Shown here: positions 43,009 through 52,242 of the stretch, in pieces
Layout: each line of letters begins with the position of its first letter
Position numbering within the stretch: the first letter of the stretch is position 1
Assembly (NCBI RefSeq): GCF_030316855.1
Contig: NZ_JASZYR010000002.1
Location: forward strand, 186,001 to 250,000
Direction: 5' to 3'
Source: Variovorax sp. J22P240
GTDB taxonomy: Bacteria > Pseudomonadota > Gammaproteobacteria > Burkholderiales > Burkholderiaceae_C
Length of the DNA stretch: 64,000 bases
Program-made: the position numbers and the translations under genes
Notes under the pieces: generated by a model
Database searches by the model: none
Told to the model about the DNA's origin: nothing
The model's input: the letters and a program-made list of their open reading frames with translations, nothing else

Positions 43009-44608
43009 AGCCCGCGCGCTGCCGCCGTCGCAGCGCACGCTGCCCGCGATGCTGCAGCGCCAGGCAGCGCAGTTCGCGGGGCGGCCGCTGCTTCGGATCG
43101 CGGGGCGCGCGTGGACTCATGGCGATGCGTCCCGGGCGGCGGGCGAGCGCGCCGCGGTGCTGGCGCAGGCTGGCGTGGCACGCGGCGACCGGGTCGCCGT
43201 GATGTGCGGAAACCGCATCGAGTTTCTCGAAGTGTTCTTCGGCGCGGGTTGGCTCGGAGCGTCGGTGGTGCCGGTCAATATCGCATCGATGGGGCCGCAG
43301 ATCGAATACTTCCTCGCCAACAGCGAGGCCAGGTTGCTCGTGATCGAGGCCGAGTTCCTGGAGCGATTGAAGACGGCCGATCTCGGCCGCACGAAGCTGC
43401 GCGAAGTCTGGGTGGTCGGCGAATCGCAGGAGCCATCTGTCGCCTGGCAGGCGCCCGAGGGCGTGCGATCGACACCTTATCCCGCCGGCGCCGAGGCGAT
43501 CCCGCCGGCCGCGGTGCAGCCGGGCGATCCGCTCGCCATCCTCTACACCTCCGGCACCACCGGACCGGCCAAGGGCGTGATCTGCCCGCACGCGCAGTAT
43601 TTCTGGTGGGGCGTGAACAGTGCGGAGGTGCTCGGCGTCGGCGCCGATGACGTGCTGTGCACCACGCTGCCGCTTTTTCACATCAACGCGCTCAACACCT
43701 TCGCGCAGGCTGCGGTGACTGGCTGCGAGGTCGTGTTCGAGTCGCGATTCTCGGCCTCGGGCTTCTGGCCGGCGATGCGCGCGAGCGGCGCGACCGTCGT
43801 TTACCTGCTCGGCGCGATGGTGCCGATCCTGCTGGCGCAGCCTGAAGGCCCTGGCGAGCGGGATCACCGCGTCCGCACCGGCCTCGGCCCGGGTGTGCCG
43901 GCGGCGGCGGGGCAGGCCTTCATGGAGCGCACGGGGGTCCGGTTGCTCGAAGGCTACGGCTCGACCGAAACGAACTTCGCCATCGCCACGGCGCCCGACT
44001 CGCCACGCGGCGGCGTGATGGGGTGGCTGCGCCCAGGTTTCGATGCGCGCGTCGCCGACGAGGACGACGTCGAACTGCCGCCCGGCGAAGCCGGCGAACT
44101 GCTGCTGCGCGCGGACGAGCCCTATGCCTTTGCGAGCGGCTACTTCAACATGCCGGAGAAGACCGTCGAAGCCTGGCGCAATCTCTGGTTCCACACCGGC
44201 GACCGCGTGGTGCGCGATGCCGACGGCGCCTATCGCTTCGTCGACCGCATCAAGGATGCGATCCGGCGTCGGGGCGAGAACATCTCCTCCTTCGAGGTCG
44301 AACAGGTGTTGCTGAGCCATCCCTGCGTGGCGGCTTGCGCGGTCTATCCGGTGCGCTCCGAGCTGGCGGAAGACGAGGTGATGGCCGCGCTGGTGGTCCG
44401 GCCCGATCGCAGCGTCGACCCGGACGAACTCACGCTGTTCTGTGAAGCGCGCCTGCCTTACTTCGCCGTGCCCCGCTACATCGACGTGCTGGCCGACCTT
44501 CCGCGCACCGAGAACGGCAAAGTGCAGAAGTACAAGCTGCGCGAACGCGGCGTGACACCGCAGACATGGGACCGGCGCCCTGCTGGCCGCAAGGCGGCAA
44601 AAGGCTGA
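42998..44608 (+). CDS. AMP-forming acyl/aryl-CoA ligase 2
   Basis: A 536-residue ANL ligase with P-loop [11 protein letters not shown] at 183-193, [52 protein letters not shown] and the C-terminal catalytic lysine in [12 protein letters not shown]. The CaiC/carnitine-CoA-ligase-like pattern ([13 protein letters not shown]) suggests a small carboxylate or aryl acid. It overlaps livF by 11 nt, so it is tied to uptake. It is only loosely similar to ligase 1, so the two probably activate different acids. Confidence 0.87.
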   Translation: MTTEARALPPSQRTLPAMLQRQAAQFAGRPLLRIAGRAWTHGDASRAAGERAAVLAQAGVARGDRVAVMCGNRIEFLEVFFGAGWLGASVVPVNIASMGPQIEYFLANSEARLLVIEAEFLERLKTADLGRTKLREVWVVGESQEPSVAWQAPEGVRSTPYPAGAEAIPPAAVQPGDPLAILYTSGTTGPAKGVICPHAQYFWWGVNSAEVLGVGADDVLCTTLPLFHINALNTFAQAAVTGCEVVFESRFSASGFWPAMRASGATVVYLLGAMVPILLAQPEGPGERDHRVRTGLGPGVPAAAGQAFMERTGVRLLEGYGSTETNFAIATAPDSPRGGVMGWLRPGFDARVADEDDVELPPGEAGELLLRADEPYAFASGYFNMPEKTVEAWRNLWFHTGDRVVRDADGAYRFVDRIKDAIRRRGENISSFEVEQVLLSHPCVAACAVYPVRSELAEDEVMAALVVRPDRSVDPDELTLFCEARLPYFAVPRYIDVLADLPRTENGKVQKYKLRERGVTPQTWDRRPAGRKAAKG

Positions 44609-44612
44609 CACC

Positions 44613-45362
44613 ATGTTCTCGCTGTCCGGACGAACGGCTTTCGTGACCGGCGCGGGGCAAGGTCTCGGGGCCGCGATCGCACGCGGCCTGGCCGAAGCGG
44701 GTGCGCGCGTGGCGCTGACGGACATCGACGCGGCGGCGGTCGACGCCGACGCGGCCGACCTCTGCGCCAAGGGCCACGAATGCATCGCGATGCCGCTCGA
44801 TGTGCGCGACGAGACCGCCTTTGCCCAGTGCTTCGAATCAGCCGTGCAGCGCCTCGGAGCCATCGACGTGATGGTGAACAACGCGGCTTTGACGCCGTCG
44901 ACTTCGCTATGGGACATCGCAGCCGACGAGTGGGACGGGGTCATGGCGGTGAACCTGCGCGGCAGTTTCTTTGGCTGCCGCATCGCCGGACGGCACATGC
45001 GTGATCGAGGTGCTGGACGGATCGTCAATCTGTCGTCGGTTGCCGGGCAGCAGGCCAGTGCGGCGACTGGCGCCCACTATGCCGCGTCGAAGGCGGGCAT
45101 CCTCGCGCTCACGCGCTCTTTCGCGCAGGAACTCGCGCCGCATGGGGTCACGGTGAATGCGATTGCACCTGCCGCGATCCGAAGCCCGATGCTCGACGCG
45201 ATGGACGAGGCGCGTCAGCGCGCGGTGCGGGCCGGCATTCCGCTCGGCCGTTTCGGCGAGGCGCAGGAGGTGGCCGCAGCAGTCGTCTACCTCGCGTCGC
45301 CTGCGGGTGCGTTCATCACGGGCGCGACGCTCGACCTCAACGGGGGACGGCTGATGCGATGA
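44613..45362 (+). CDS. Short-chain dehydrogenase 2
   Basis: A 249-residue classical SDR, MFSLSGRTAFVTGAGQGLGA at the start, NNAALTPS near 89, catalytic Ser in VNLSSVAGQQ and the pair YAASK. It follows ligase 2 by 4 nt and ends the transporter operon. It could serve as the dihydrodiol dehydrogenase for the second oxygenase, by analogy with the SDR that ends the first operon. Specificity cannot be told from sequence. Confidence 0.86.
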   Translation: MFSLSGRTAFVTGAGQGLGAAIARGLAEAGARVALTDIDAAAVDADAADLCAKGHECIAMPLDVRDETAFAQCFESAVQRLGAIDVMVNNAALTPSTSLWDIAADEWDGVMAVNLRGSFFGCRIAGRHMRDRGAGRIVNLSSVAGQQASAATGAHYAASKAGILALTRSFAQELAPHGVTVNAIAPAAIRSPMLDAMDEARQRAVRAGIPLGRFGEAQEVAAAVVYLASPAGAFITGATLDLNGGRLMR

Positions 45363-45363
45363 A

Positions 45364-45377
45364 GCCCCCATGGGGGC
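45364..45377. repeat. GC-rich palindrome after the SDR 2 gene
   Basis: GCCCCCATGGGGGC is a perfect 14-bp palindrome directly after the stop codon. There is no T-run behind it, so it is not a standard terminator, though the hairpin could protect the 3' end of the transporter mRNA. It resembles the GC-rich part of the repeat at 35110. Confidence 0.4.
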
Positions 45378-45395
45378 CGTCGAAATCCGCGCCGT

Positions 45396-45421
45396 TAAAA
45401 TTATTTAGTTGTCAACCAAAT
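45396..45421 (+). promoter_or_regulatory. Promoter -10 box with overlapping operator palindrome
   Basis: TAAAAT at 45396-45401 is a good -10 hexamer. Starting 2 bp later, ATTTAGTTGTCAACCAAAT (45403-45421) is a 19-bp palindrome with one mismatched pair. It covers the expected transcription start and ends 9 bp before the ATG of the next operon. That operon includes its own MarR gene, so autorepression is the simplest reading. The TTTAGTTG half-site recurs just upstream of the element at 17187. Confidence 0.55.
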
Positions 45422-45429
45422 TTCAATCC

Positions 45430-46203
45430 ATGAGCCAAGCACTGAATGGGCGGCATGCCGTCGTCACGGGCGCCGCACGCGGCATCGGCGCCGAGATCGC
45501 CAGGACCCTCGCAGCCGAAGGCGCGCGCGTCACCCTGCTCGGCCGGGACCGCGCGGCGCTGCAGCGCGTGCAGGACGAGCTGCAGGGCACCGGTCACGGC
45601 GTGGTCGTCGCCGATGTGGGCGACGCCGAGTCCGTGCGCGCTGCGTTCGAAGCCCTCCGTGTGGCGTCCGGCCCCGTGACGATCCTCGTCAACAACGCGG
45701 GCCAGGCCGAGAGCGCGCCCTTCCTGAAGACTTCGGTGGAGCTGTGGCAGCGCATGCTGGCGGTCAACCTCACCGGCAGCTTCCTGTGTGCGCAGGCGGC
45801 ATTGCCCGACATGCTGGAACTGGGCTGGGGCCGCATCGTCAACATCGCGAGCACTGCGGGCCAGAAGGGCTATGCCTACGTGGCGGCCTACACGGCGGCA
45901 AAGCACGGGGTGATCGGGCTCACGCGCTCGCTCGCGCTCGAAGTGGCCCGCAAGGGCGTCACCGTCAACGCGGTATGCCCCGGCTACACCGACACCGACA
46001 TCCTGCGCGCCAGCGTTGCCAACGTGGTCGGCAAGACAGGCCGCAGCGAAGCCGATGCGCTGGCGGAGTTTGCCGGCGTCAATCCGCAGCGCCGCATCGT
46101 GCAGCCTGCCGAGGTGGCGGACGCCGTGCGCTGGTTGTGCGGAGAAGGCGCCGCGTCGATGACCGGGCAGTCGATCTCGGTCTCGGGGGGAGAAGTGACA
46201 TGA
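45430..46203 (+). CDS. Short-chain dehydrogenase 3 (3-hydroxyacyl-CoA dehydrogenase-like)
   Basis: A 257-residue classical [15 protein letters not shown] near 14, [10 protein letters not shown] near 89, Ser in [19 protein letters not shown] with the catalytic Tyr and Lys. It resembles the SDRs found with MarR and thioesterase genes in anthraniloyl-CoA (2-aminobenzoyl-CoA) clusters of Burkholderiales; that likeness is from memory. An earlier TTG at 45409 falls within the operator palindrome, so the ATG at 45430 is chosen. The MarR gene overlaps its stop by 4 nt. Confidence 0.85.
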   Translation: MSQALNGRHAVVTGAARGIGAEIARTLAAEGARVTLLGRDRAALQRVQDELQGTGHGVVVADVGDAESVRAAFEALRVASGPVTILVNNAGQAESAPFLKTSVELWQRMLAVNLTGSFLCAQAALPDMLELGWGRIVNIASTAGQKGYAYVAAYTAAKHGVIGLTRSLALEVARKGVTVNAVCPGYTDTDILRASVANVVGKTGRSEADALAEFAGVNPQRRIVQPAEVADAVRWLCGEGAASMTGQSISVSGGEVT

Positions 46204-46739
46204 CGGACATCGGCAACGACCCCTCGCATGCCGCGCTGAGCGACGCGGAAGAACTCGGCCATGAGGCGCGCGCCGGCCAGGAGGACCATGCGGTGCTCAA
46301 GCTGTGGTTGCGCATGCTGGCGAGCACGACGCAGATCGAGGCCGAGATCCGTAAGCGCCTGCGCGAGCGCTTCGACATCACGCTGGCACGCTTCGACTAC
46401 ATGGCGCAGCTCTACCGCTACCGAGACGGGCTCAAGATGCGCGTGCTCTCGCGCTACCTGATGGTGACCGGGGGCAACGTCACCGGCCTCACCGACGAAC
46501 TGGAGCGCGAAGGTGTGGTGTCGCGCACCGCCAGCCCGGACGACCGCCGGGCATGGATCGTCAGCCTCACGCCCAAGGGCCGCCGAAGCTTCGAGGCGAT
46601 GGCCAAGGAACACGAGCAATGGATCCTGGAAATGTTCGCCGGGCTCGACATGAAGACCGTGCGCCAGTTGCACAGCCAACTCGGCCAGCTCCGGGTGCAC
46701 GTGATGCGAGGCGAGCCGCCGGCCGAGGAGAGCGCGTGA
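46200..46739 (+). CDS. MarR family regulator 2
   Basis: A 179-residue MarR protein with a 30-residue acidic N-terminal extension. The winged helix region includes [20 protein letters not shown], the recognition helix [18 protein letters not shown] and wing [16 protein letters not shown]. Located between an SDR and a thioesterase with ATGA-type overlaps on both sides, it is probably autoregulated through the palindrome at 45403. It is only distantly similar to the MarR at 21092, so the two likely sense different ligands, perhaps an aryl-CoA in this case. Confidence 0.88.
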   Translation: MTDIGNDPSHAALSDAEELGHEARAGQEDHAVLKLWLRMLASTTQIEAEIRKRLRERFDITLARFDYMAQLYRYRDGLKMRVLSRYLMVTGGNVTGLTDELEREGVVSRTASPDDRRAWIVSLTPKGRRSFEAMAKEHEQWILEMFAGLDMKTVRQLHSQLGQLRVHVMRGEPPAEESA

Positions 46740-47179
46740 GCGAAACGAAGACGACAGCGGAGTTCCGCCGCGAGCGGTTGATCCGTTTCTCGGACTGCGA
46801 CCCGGCGGGCATCGTCTTCTATCCGCAGTACTTCGTCATGTTCAACGGACTGGTGGAAGACTGGGTGAACGAAGAGCTGGGCATCGGCTACCACAAGCTC
46901 ATCGCAGAGCAGCGCATCGGCCTGCCGACCGTGCGCCTGGAGGCCGACTTCCGCGCGGTGAGCCGGCTGGGCGACCGTGTGATCCTCGGACTCACGGTCG
47001 AGCGACTGGGCTCGCGCTCGCTCACGCTCGGATTGCATTGCTTCGACCGCGAGGGCGAAACACGCATGCGCATGCACCAGGTGCTGGTCACGACGTCGCT
47101 CGACAGCCATCGGGCGGTGGAGATTCCAGCGGCGCTGCGCGAGGCGATCATGCGCGGCGCGCCGGGCCTCGCGGCCTGA
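46736..47179 (+). CDS. Hotdog-fold acyl-CoA thioesterase (4-HBT type, GTG start)
   Basis: A 147-residue hotdog thioesterase. The active-site motif FSDCDPAGIVFYPQYF (about residues 20-35) is that of the 4-hydroxybenzoyl-CoA thioesterase AU/YbgC group, with the Asp nucleophile in DPAG. The start is GTG at 46736 inside the MarR stop; the first ATG would remove the active site. It could release a free aromatic acid such as anthranilate from its CoA ester or rescue trapped CoA. It ends 6 nt from the convergent nitrilase gene. Confidence 0.87.
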   Translation: MSETKTTAEFRRERLIRFSDCDPAGIVFYPQYFVMFNGLVEDWVNEELGIGYHKLIAEQRIGLPTVRLEADFRAVSRLGDRVILGLTVERLGSRSLTLGLHCFDREGETRMRMHQVLVTTSLDSHRAVEIPAALREAIMRGAPGLAA

Positions 47180-47185
47180 CGCGCG

Positions 47186-48217
47186 TCAGGTGGAGACGGA
47201 CTCGCCCTGGCTCTGGACCGCGGTTGATTCGGCGGCGGGCGCTTCCCGCTCGGGCTGCCTCTGCAGCACCACCGGCTCGCGCCGTGTCTTGTTGAACAGC
47301 AGCCGGGTGACGTCCGGCCGAGAGTAGTGCCCCGCCGGATCGCCGGCCGCCTTGGCGAGCGAAATCTGGCCCAGGTCGATGTCCGCGACCACCAGTCCTT
47401 CCTGGTCTTCCGGCAGGTTGGTGCCGAGCGGCGATCCGTCCGGCCCGTAGATGCGCGCAAAGCCGCCGCCCGCCAGCAGCATCTGCTGCTTGCCCGGATC
47501 GGTGCACAGCATCTCGTGCATCGCCTTCGAGACCGTCGCGCAGGGCGCGATCACGAAGCACTGGCCCTCGGCGGCATACACCTGGCTCGCGGCGTTGTTG
47601 ACCTCGGCGCCCAGTGCATACGCCGCGCCGCGGTAGAGCGAGAAGCTCGGCCATGCGCCGCAATGGATCTGCTCGTTCTGCGAATACATCGCGTACTTGC
47701 TGAGCGGCTGCAGATGTTCCCAACACGAGAGCGACCCGATATTGCCGATCGGCGTCTCGATCACGCTCAGGTCGGAGCCGTCGCCTTCGCCGAACACCGT
47801 GCGCTCCACGTGCGTCGGCTTGAGCTTGCGCCGCGTCTGCAGGGTGTTTCCCTGGTCGTCGATCAGTGCCTGCGCGATGTAAAGGCTGCCCGCGGCCTTT
47901 TCGCTGTAGCCGAGCGAAACCCAGATCCGGTGCTTGCGGGCAGCGTCGCGGATCCGGTCGAATTCCGCCGAGCCGACGATCAGCGAGTTGTCGTGGTAGC
48001 GCTGCACGTACTGCATGCCCCAGGCCGGCGAATCGAGCCAGATCCACCACGGGTAGCCCGGCACCCAGGTTTCCGGGAAGGCGATCAGCTGTACGCCCTG
48101 GCCAGCGGCCTGCGCCATCAGCTCGATGGTCTTGTCGATGGTGCCGTCGAGGTCGAGAAACACGGGCGCGGCCTGCACGGCCGCGACACGAAGACGGGGA
48201 TGGGTCTTGCTGGACAT
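47186..48217 (-). CDS. Nitrilase (aliphatic/arylacetonitrilase type)
   Basis: Hydrolyses a nitrile to the carboxylic acid and ammonia. The 343-residue protein has the full triad: E49 in FPETWVPGYPWW, K131 in RRKLKPTHVER and the nucleophile C165 in GSLSCWEHLQP. These are the positions typical of true nitrilases, not amidases. The ATG at 48217 has a good AAGGAG site; a far longer frame running into the AraC gene was rejected. It is divergent from an AraC gene, the usual control pattern for nitrilases. Lying beside an auxin locus, it could make IAA from indole-3-acetonitrile, but its substrate is not readable from sequence. Confidence 0.92.
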   Translation of the reverse strand: MSSKTHPRLRVAAVQAAPVFLDLDGTIDKTIELMAQAAGQGVQLIAFPETWVPGYPWWIWLDSPAWGMQYVQRYHDNSLIVGSAEFDRIRDAARKHRIWVSLGYSEKAAGSLYIAQALIDDQGNTLQTRRKLKPTHVERTVFGEGDGSDLSVIETPIGNIGSLSCWEHLQPLSKYAMYSQNEQIHCGAWPSFSLYRGAAYALGAEVNNAASQVYAAEGQCFVIAPCATVSKAMHEMLCTDPGKQQMLLAGGGFARIYGPDGSPLGTNLPEDQEGLVVADIDLGQISLAKAAGDPAGHYSRPDVTRLLFNKTRREPVVLQRQPEREAPAAESTAVQSQGESVST

Positions 48218-48349
48218 GGTGGACTCCTTCGGGTTAGCGCTGTGGCATGGGGGTTGCTGGAAGCGTAAGTTCGCCGCCTGAAAGCGGCTTGTCCGGATTT
48301 CGCAGCGTTCTTGATCCAGCGTTGCACACCGCACCTCGGAAGGATCCCC
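48218..48349. promoter_or_regulatory. Divergent nitrilase/AraC control region
   Basis: This 132-bp gap separates the two start codons. It contains an exact direct repeat CAGCGTT at 48303-48309 and 48317-48323 (14 bp apart) and a small hairpin GCCGC-CTGAAA-GCGGC. Direct repeats are the usual target form for AraC proteins, but these are closer than the common 21-bp spacing. Ribosome sites AAGGAG (nitrilase) and GGAAGGA (AraC) are clear. Confidence 0.4.
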
Positions 48350-49315
48350 ATGGCCCAGTTGCTGAGCACCGACGTCGTTGAGCGCGAACAGCGGCTCGCG
48401 TACTGGACGGACATGATCTGCAACGTCTACGTCCAGCTCGGGTGCGATCCGGTGCAGACGAGCCGCACCGCCGGCGACTTCGAGGGCAGCATCCGGCAGC
48501 ACGCGCTGCCGAGTCTCGACGTGTCGGTGGTCAGCTCCGGGCCGCAAAAGGTGATGCGCACTCCCAGCCACATTGCCCGTTCGTCCGACGACTACTTCCT
48601 GGTCAGCATCCAGTCCCAGGGCCGGGGCGTGGTCCGACAGGACGGGCGCGATGCCGTGCTGTCGGTCGGAGACTTTGCGTTGTACGACAGCACCCGGCCC
48701 TACCAATTGCTGTTCGACGATGCCTTCGAGCAGATCGTGCTCAAGCTGCCCGGCGAGCGCCTGCGCAGCGAACTGCGCGAGACGCAGGCGCTGACCGCGA
48801 CCACGGTATCGGGTCGCGAAGGCGCGGGTCACCTGCTGCTCGGCATGATCCGCACTCTGCGCGAGGACATCGACGCCCTGCAGCCCGCATCCGCGCTGGC
48901 GGTTGCGAATGGCGTGCTGAGCATCCTCGTGGCCGGCCTGCAGACGCTGCCGGCTGCGCGCTCGCCGGCGCTGAGCAACCTCACGGCCTTTCACTTGGCG
49001 CGCATCAAGCGGCAAGTGGATGCGCGGCTGGACGATCCCGCGCTGTCAGTGGGCACGCTGGCCGCCGAGGTCGGGATGTCGGTGAGCCAGATCCATCGCG
49101 TATTCAAGAGCGAGCCGCTGACGCCTTCGCAATACATCTGGGAGCGGCGGCTCGAGGCCTGCAGCCGCGACCTGCTCGATCCGCGCTTGGCCGGACGGCC
49201 GATGGGCGAGATCGCGTATGGCCGGGGATTCAGCGACGCGGCGCATTTCAGCCGCGCTTTCCGCGAGCGCTTCGGTTGCTCGCCCAGGGAGTGGCGCCAG
49301 CAGATCGCGCATTGA
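48350..49315 (+). CDS. AraC family transcriptional regulator
   Basis: A 321-residue activator. The N-terminal part (about 1-200) is the AraC-binding-like sensor domain also found in FeaR- and NitR-type proteins (SLDVSVVSSGPQKVMRTP, SVGDFALYDSTRPYQL). The C-terminal double helix-turn-helix includes LAAEVGMSVSQIHRVFKSE and GRGFSDAAHFSRAFRERFG, ending SPREWRQQIAH. Nitrilase operons are often switched on by AraC proteins that sense the nitrile or related inducer; its divergent position supports that role here. Confidence 0.9.
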   Translation: MAQLLSTDVVEREQRLAYWTDMICNVYVQLGCDPVQTSRTAGDFEGSIRQHALPSLDVSVVSSGPQKVMRTPSHIARSSDDYFLVSIQSQGRGVVRQDGRDAVLSVGDFALYDSTRPYQLLFDDAFEQIVLKLPGERLRSELRETQALTATTVSGREGAGHLLLGMIRTLREDIDALQPASALAVANGVLSILVAGLQTLPAARSPALSNLTAFHLARIKRQVDARLDDPALSVGTLAAEVGMSVSQIHRVFKSEPLTPSQYIWERRLEACSRDLLDPRLAGRPMGEIAYGRGFSDAAHFSRAFRERFGCSPREWRQQIAH

Positions 49316-49341
49316 CCTGTGCATGGCGGACCGGAGCATTC

Positions 49342-50787
49342 ATGGCACGTAAGAAGAAGGCCGACGCGGGAGCGGAAGACGCGACGCGGGCCCAGGAGTT
49401 GTCGAACGCATTCACCGCGCGCAAGCCGACGGTCGCCGAACGCATGGCGATCGGCAAGACGATTCGCGAACGGGTTCCCCGTGCGAGCCTCGCCACGTTC
49501 GAGCGGCCCCCGGGCGTCGACCCGGTGGGCATCCTGCTTGCGCAGGCCCGCACGCGGCTGCCGAAATTGGTGCCGGTTCGCCATGCCCGCATGCTGCAGT
49601 CGCCATTCGCCTTCCTGCGCGGCTCGGCCGCGGTGATGGCCGCCGACCTTGCGGCGAGCCCCACGACCGCGCTGCGCGTGCAGGCCTGCGGCGACATGCA
49701 TGTCGCGAACTTCGGCGTGTTCGCGTCGGCCGAACGCCAACTCGTGTTCGCGATCAACGATTTCGACGAGACCCAGCCCGGCCCCTGGGAGTGGGACATC
49801 AAGCGGCTCGCCGCCAGCGCACATGTCGCATGCCAGCACCTGGGCGGCGACCGCGAGGCGCGCGAGGCCGCGGTTCGCTTCGCCGCGGCCTCCTACCGCC
49901 AGCGGATGCGGCGCTATGCCGGCATGGGACTGCTCGAGGTCTGGTACGACACCATCGACAGCGCGCGGCTGCTGGAGACGCTGTCGCCCTGGTTCCGCAG
50001 CGCCGCCTCGGCGTTGCTGGACAAGGCGCGGAAGCGAAACCACCTGCAGGTGCTCGACAAGATGACCGATCTGGTGGACGACCAACACCGGATCATCGAG
50101 CAGCATCCGTTCATCGTGCGCGTGAGCCACACCTCGGCCGGCAGGCCGGTGGAGGACGCGCTGGGCCACTTCCTGGCGACCTACCTCGATTCGCTCGCGC
50201 CCGAGCGCCGCTTCCTGCTGTCGCGCTACCGGGTGCTCGATGTGGCGCAGAAGGTGGTGGGCGTGGGCAGCGTCGGTACGCGCTGCTGGGTGGTGCTGAT
50301 GCAGGGGCGGGACGAGGACGATCCATTCTTCCTCCAGATCAAGGAAGCGGAGCCCTCGGTGCTGTCGCCCTACGTCCCCTGGCCCGGGTCCGGCAAGGGG
50401 CCCCTGAACGAAGGACAGCGGGTGGTGGTGGGCCAGCGGCTGATCCAGGGCTCGCCGGACATCTTTCTGGGCTGGGGGCAACTCGACGGAACCGACTTCT
50501 ACGTGCGCCAGTTGCGCGACATGAAGGGTGGCATCGAACTCGACATGGGCGAAACCACCCCGTCCGCATTCGCCGAATACTGCAGGCTCTGCGGCTGGGC
50601 CCTCGCGCTGGCGCATGCCAAGTCAGGCGACGCGGCGATGATTGCCGGCTACCTCGGCAAGTCGGAAGCCTTCGACGACGCGCTGGTGCGCTTTGCGGCC
50701 GCCTATGCGGACCAGACCCGGCGTGACCACGAAACGTTTGCGCAGGCAGCGCGCAGCGGTGCGGTCGAGGTGGCGAGCACGCCTTAG
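49342..50787 (+). CDS. DUF2252 family protein
   Basis: A 481-residue cytoplasmic protein of unknown function with a kinase-like look. Recognisable blocks are FLRGSAAVMAADLA, QACGDMHVANFGVFAS, FAINDFDETQPGPWEWDIKR (DFDE is the family hallmark) and KVVGVGSVGTRCWVVLMQGR. The ND/GD motifs recall aminoglycoside phosphotransferase-like active sites, but no activity is established. It starts MARKKKADAGAED with a basic N-terminus. It follows the AraC gene by 26 nt, but no functional tie to the nitrilase is evident. Confidence 0.87.
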   Translation: MARKKKADAGAEDATRAQELSNAFTARKPTVAERMAIGKTIRERVPRASLATFERPPGVDPVGILLAQARTRLPKLVPVRHARMLQSPFAFLRGSAAVMAADLAASPTTALRVQACGDMHVANFGVFASAERQLVFAINDFDETQPGPWEWDIKRLAASAHVACQHLGGDREAREAAVRFAAASYRQRMRRYAGMGLLEVWYDTIDSARLLETLSPWFRSAASALLDKARKRNHLQVLDKMTDLVDDQHRIIEQHPFIVRVSHTSAGRPVEDALGHFLATYLDSLAPERRFLLSRYRVLDVAQKVVGVGSVGTRCWVVLMQGRDEDDPFFLQIKEAEPSVLSPYVPWPGSGKGPLNEGQRVVVGQRLIQGSPDIFLGWGQLDGTDFYVRQLRDMKGGIELDMGETTPSAFAEYCRLCGWALALAHAKSGDAAMIAGYLGKSEAFDDALVRFAAAYADQTRRDHETFAQAARSGAVEVASTP

Positions 50788-50799
50788 CTTCGCCGGCGC

Positions 50800-52242
50800 T
50801 CAGATGAGTGGCCGCTCGCGCACCTTCATCGTCAATCCCACCGGCGCCATCGAAAGCTGCAGCAGCTCGCGCGGCTCCTTGCCGTCGGCTGTGCCAACGT
50901 ACTGGATGTCGAAGCGGCTCAACAGAACCGCCATTGCCATCTTCATTTCAACCAGGGCCAGGAAGCGTCCAGGGCAGATGCGCGGGCCAGCTCCAAAGGG
51001 CATGGAGATGCGCTTGGCGGCACTGGCAGTCTGCCCGGGGTGGCCGTCCGCCAGCCAGCGTTCGGGGTCGAAGCTGGCGGCATTGCGAATGTGGCGTTCA
51101 CTCACTGCGTCGCGCCGCATCACTGCGATCACCACCATGCCGGCCGGGATGTGCACGTCGCCGAGCGTGGTGTCGTGCAGGGCTTGCATCGCGTTCTGCG
51201 GCGCCACCGGCTTCAGGCGCATGGTCTCGTGGGCACAGGCTTCAACGTAGTCCAGCTGACCGATCTGGTCGATGTCGGGCGGCTCGCCATCGGCGCACAC
51301 GCGGCGTACTTCCGCTGTGGCCTTGGCGAGCGCCTGCGGGTTTTGCCAGAGCAAGTGGATCATCCAGGCCACCGTGTTGGCGGTGGTGTCTTCACCGGCC
51401 AGGAGCATGGTGAGCACGTTGCCTGCCACTTGCTTGTCGTCCATCCCACTGTCGGGTTCGTCAGCGGCAACCAGCATGGCCTCCAGCAGGTTGGATGGGT
51501 GCTCGCGCAGGGCCGGATTCGCCTGAAGTCGCCTGCGCCCTTCGACGATGAAGCCATTGACGGCCGCATTCACCTCGGTCACGCTGCGCACCAGAGCGCG
51601 ATCTTCGGCCGACGGGAACCAGCGCCACAGTGGAAGTGGCGCAAAGATGCGCTTGAACACCGCCGGAAAGAGGCGATTCAGGTGCTTCTGGATCACATCC
51701 TCGTCGCTTTGCAGCGTGTTGACTTCGGCGCCGAACGCGAGACCCGCAATCGCATCCACCGTATAGCGCATCAGGTCGGCCTGCAGATCAATGGTGCTGC
51801 CCTGGCGCGCGGCCTGCTGCCAGCGTTGGGCCAGTCGCAGTCCGACGCGCTGCAGCGCAGGGTGATAGCGCCTGACGCTGCCGGGGTCGAAGCCGGCCAT
51901 CACCATGCGTCGCTGGCGTCGCCAGGTCTCGCCGTTGGCACCGAACACGCCACCCATCAGGCCGAGTTCCGTCCACACCTGTTCCAGCTTGGTGGTGCGA
52001 CGAAAGCCGTCGGGGCGGTCACGCAAGGCTGTCGCGATCAATTCATGGTCACCCACTACCACCGCGCGGCGAGGGCCGAGGCGCAGCCTGAAGATCGGGC
52101 CGTGCTCTTCACACCACTGTTCCAGTTGCAAATGCAGCCGAGTGGAGTCGACCTGAAGCAGGTTGCCGAACACCGGCACGGCACGTGGACCGGGCAGTTC
52201 GTCGAACTGGCGCAGCCGGGTTGCCGCTGTGGACGAGTTCAT
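50800..52242 (-). CDS. Cytochrome P450
   Basis: A 480-residue heme monooxygenase. The heme loop is FGAGPRICPGRF with the thiolate Cys near residue 423; the I-helix oxygen-activation motif is AGEDTT; the K-helix ExxR is ETMRLKPV; PERW follows. The length and LPGPRAVPVFGNLLQV start suggest a class II-like soluble or loosely bound P450. The ATG at 52242 was chosen because homologous proteins begin MNSS-like close to the LPGP motif; a start at 52311 would add 23 residues of no known match. No ferredoxin gene is near. The substrate is unknown. Confidence 0.9.
   Translation of the reverse strand: MNSSTAATRLRQFDELPGPRAVPVFGNLLQVDSTRLHLQLEQWCEEHGPIFRLRLGPRRAVVVGDHELIATALRDRPDGFRRTTKLEQVWTELGLMGGVFGANGETWRRQRRMVMAGFDPGSVRRYHPALQRVGLRLAQRWQQAARQGSTIDLQADLMRYTVDAIAGLAFGAEVNTLQSDEDVIQKHLNRLFPAVFKRIFAPLPLWRWFPSAEDRALVRSVTEVNAAVNGFIVEGRRRLQANPALREHPSNLLEAMLVAADEPDSGMDDKQVAGNVLTMLLAGEDTTANTVAWMIHLLWQNPQALAKATAEVRRVCADGEPPDIDQIGQLDYVEACAHETMRLKPVAPQNAMQALHDTTLGDVHIPAGMVVIAVMRRDAVSERHIRNAASFDPERWLADGHPGQTASAAKRISMPFGAGPRICPGRFLALVEMKMAMAVLLSRFDIQYVGTADGKEPRELLQLSMAPVGLTMKVRERPLI

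Noticed and set aside
47186..49015. 609-residue version of the nitrilase reaching into the AraC gene
   Set aside because: The ATG at 48217 has a strong ribosome site and starts exactly where nitrilases start; the extra 266 residues are antisense to AraC.
48442..50787. 781-residue version of the DUF2252 protein
   Set aside because: Its first 300 codons lie in another frame of the AraC gene; the ATG at 49342 gives a normal family length.
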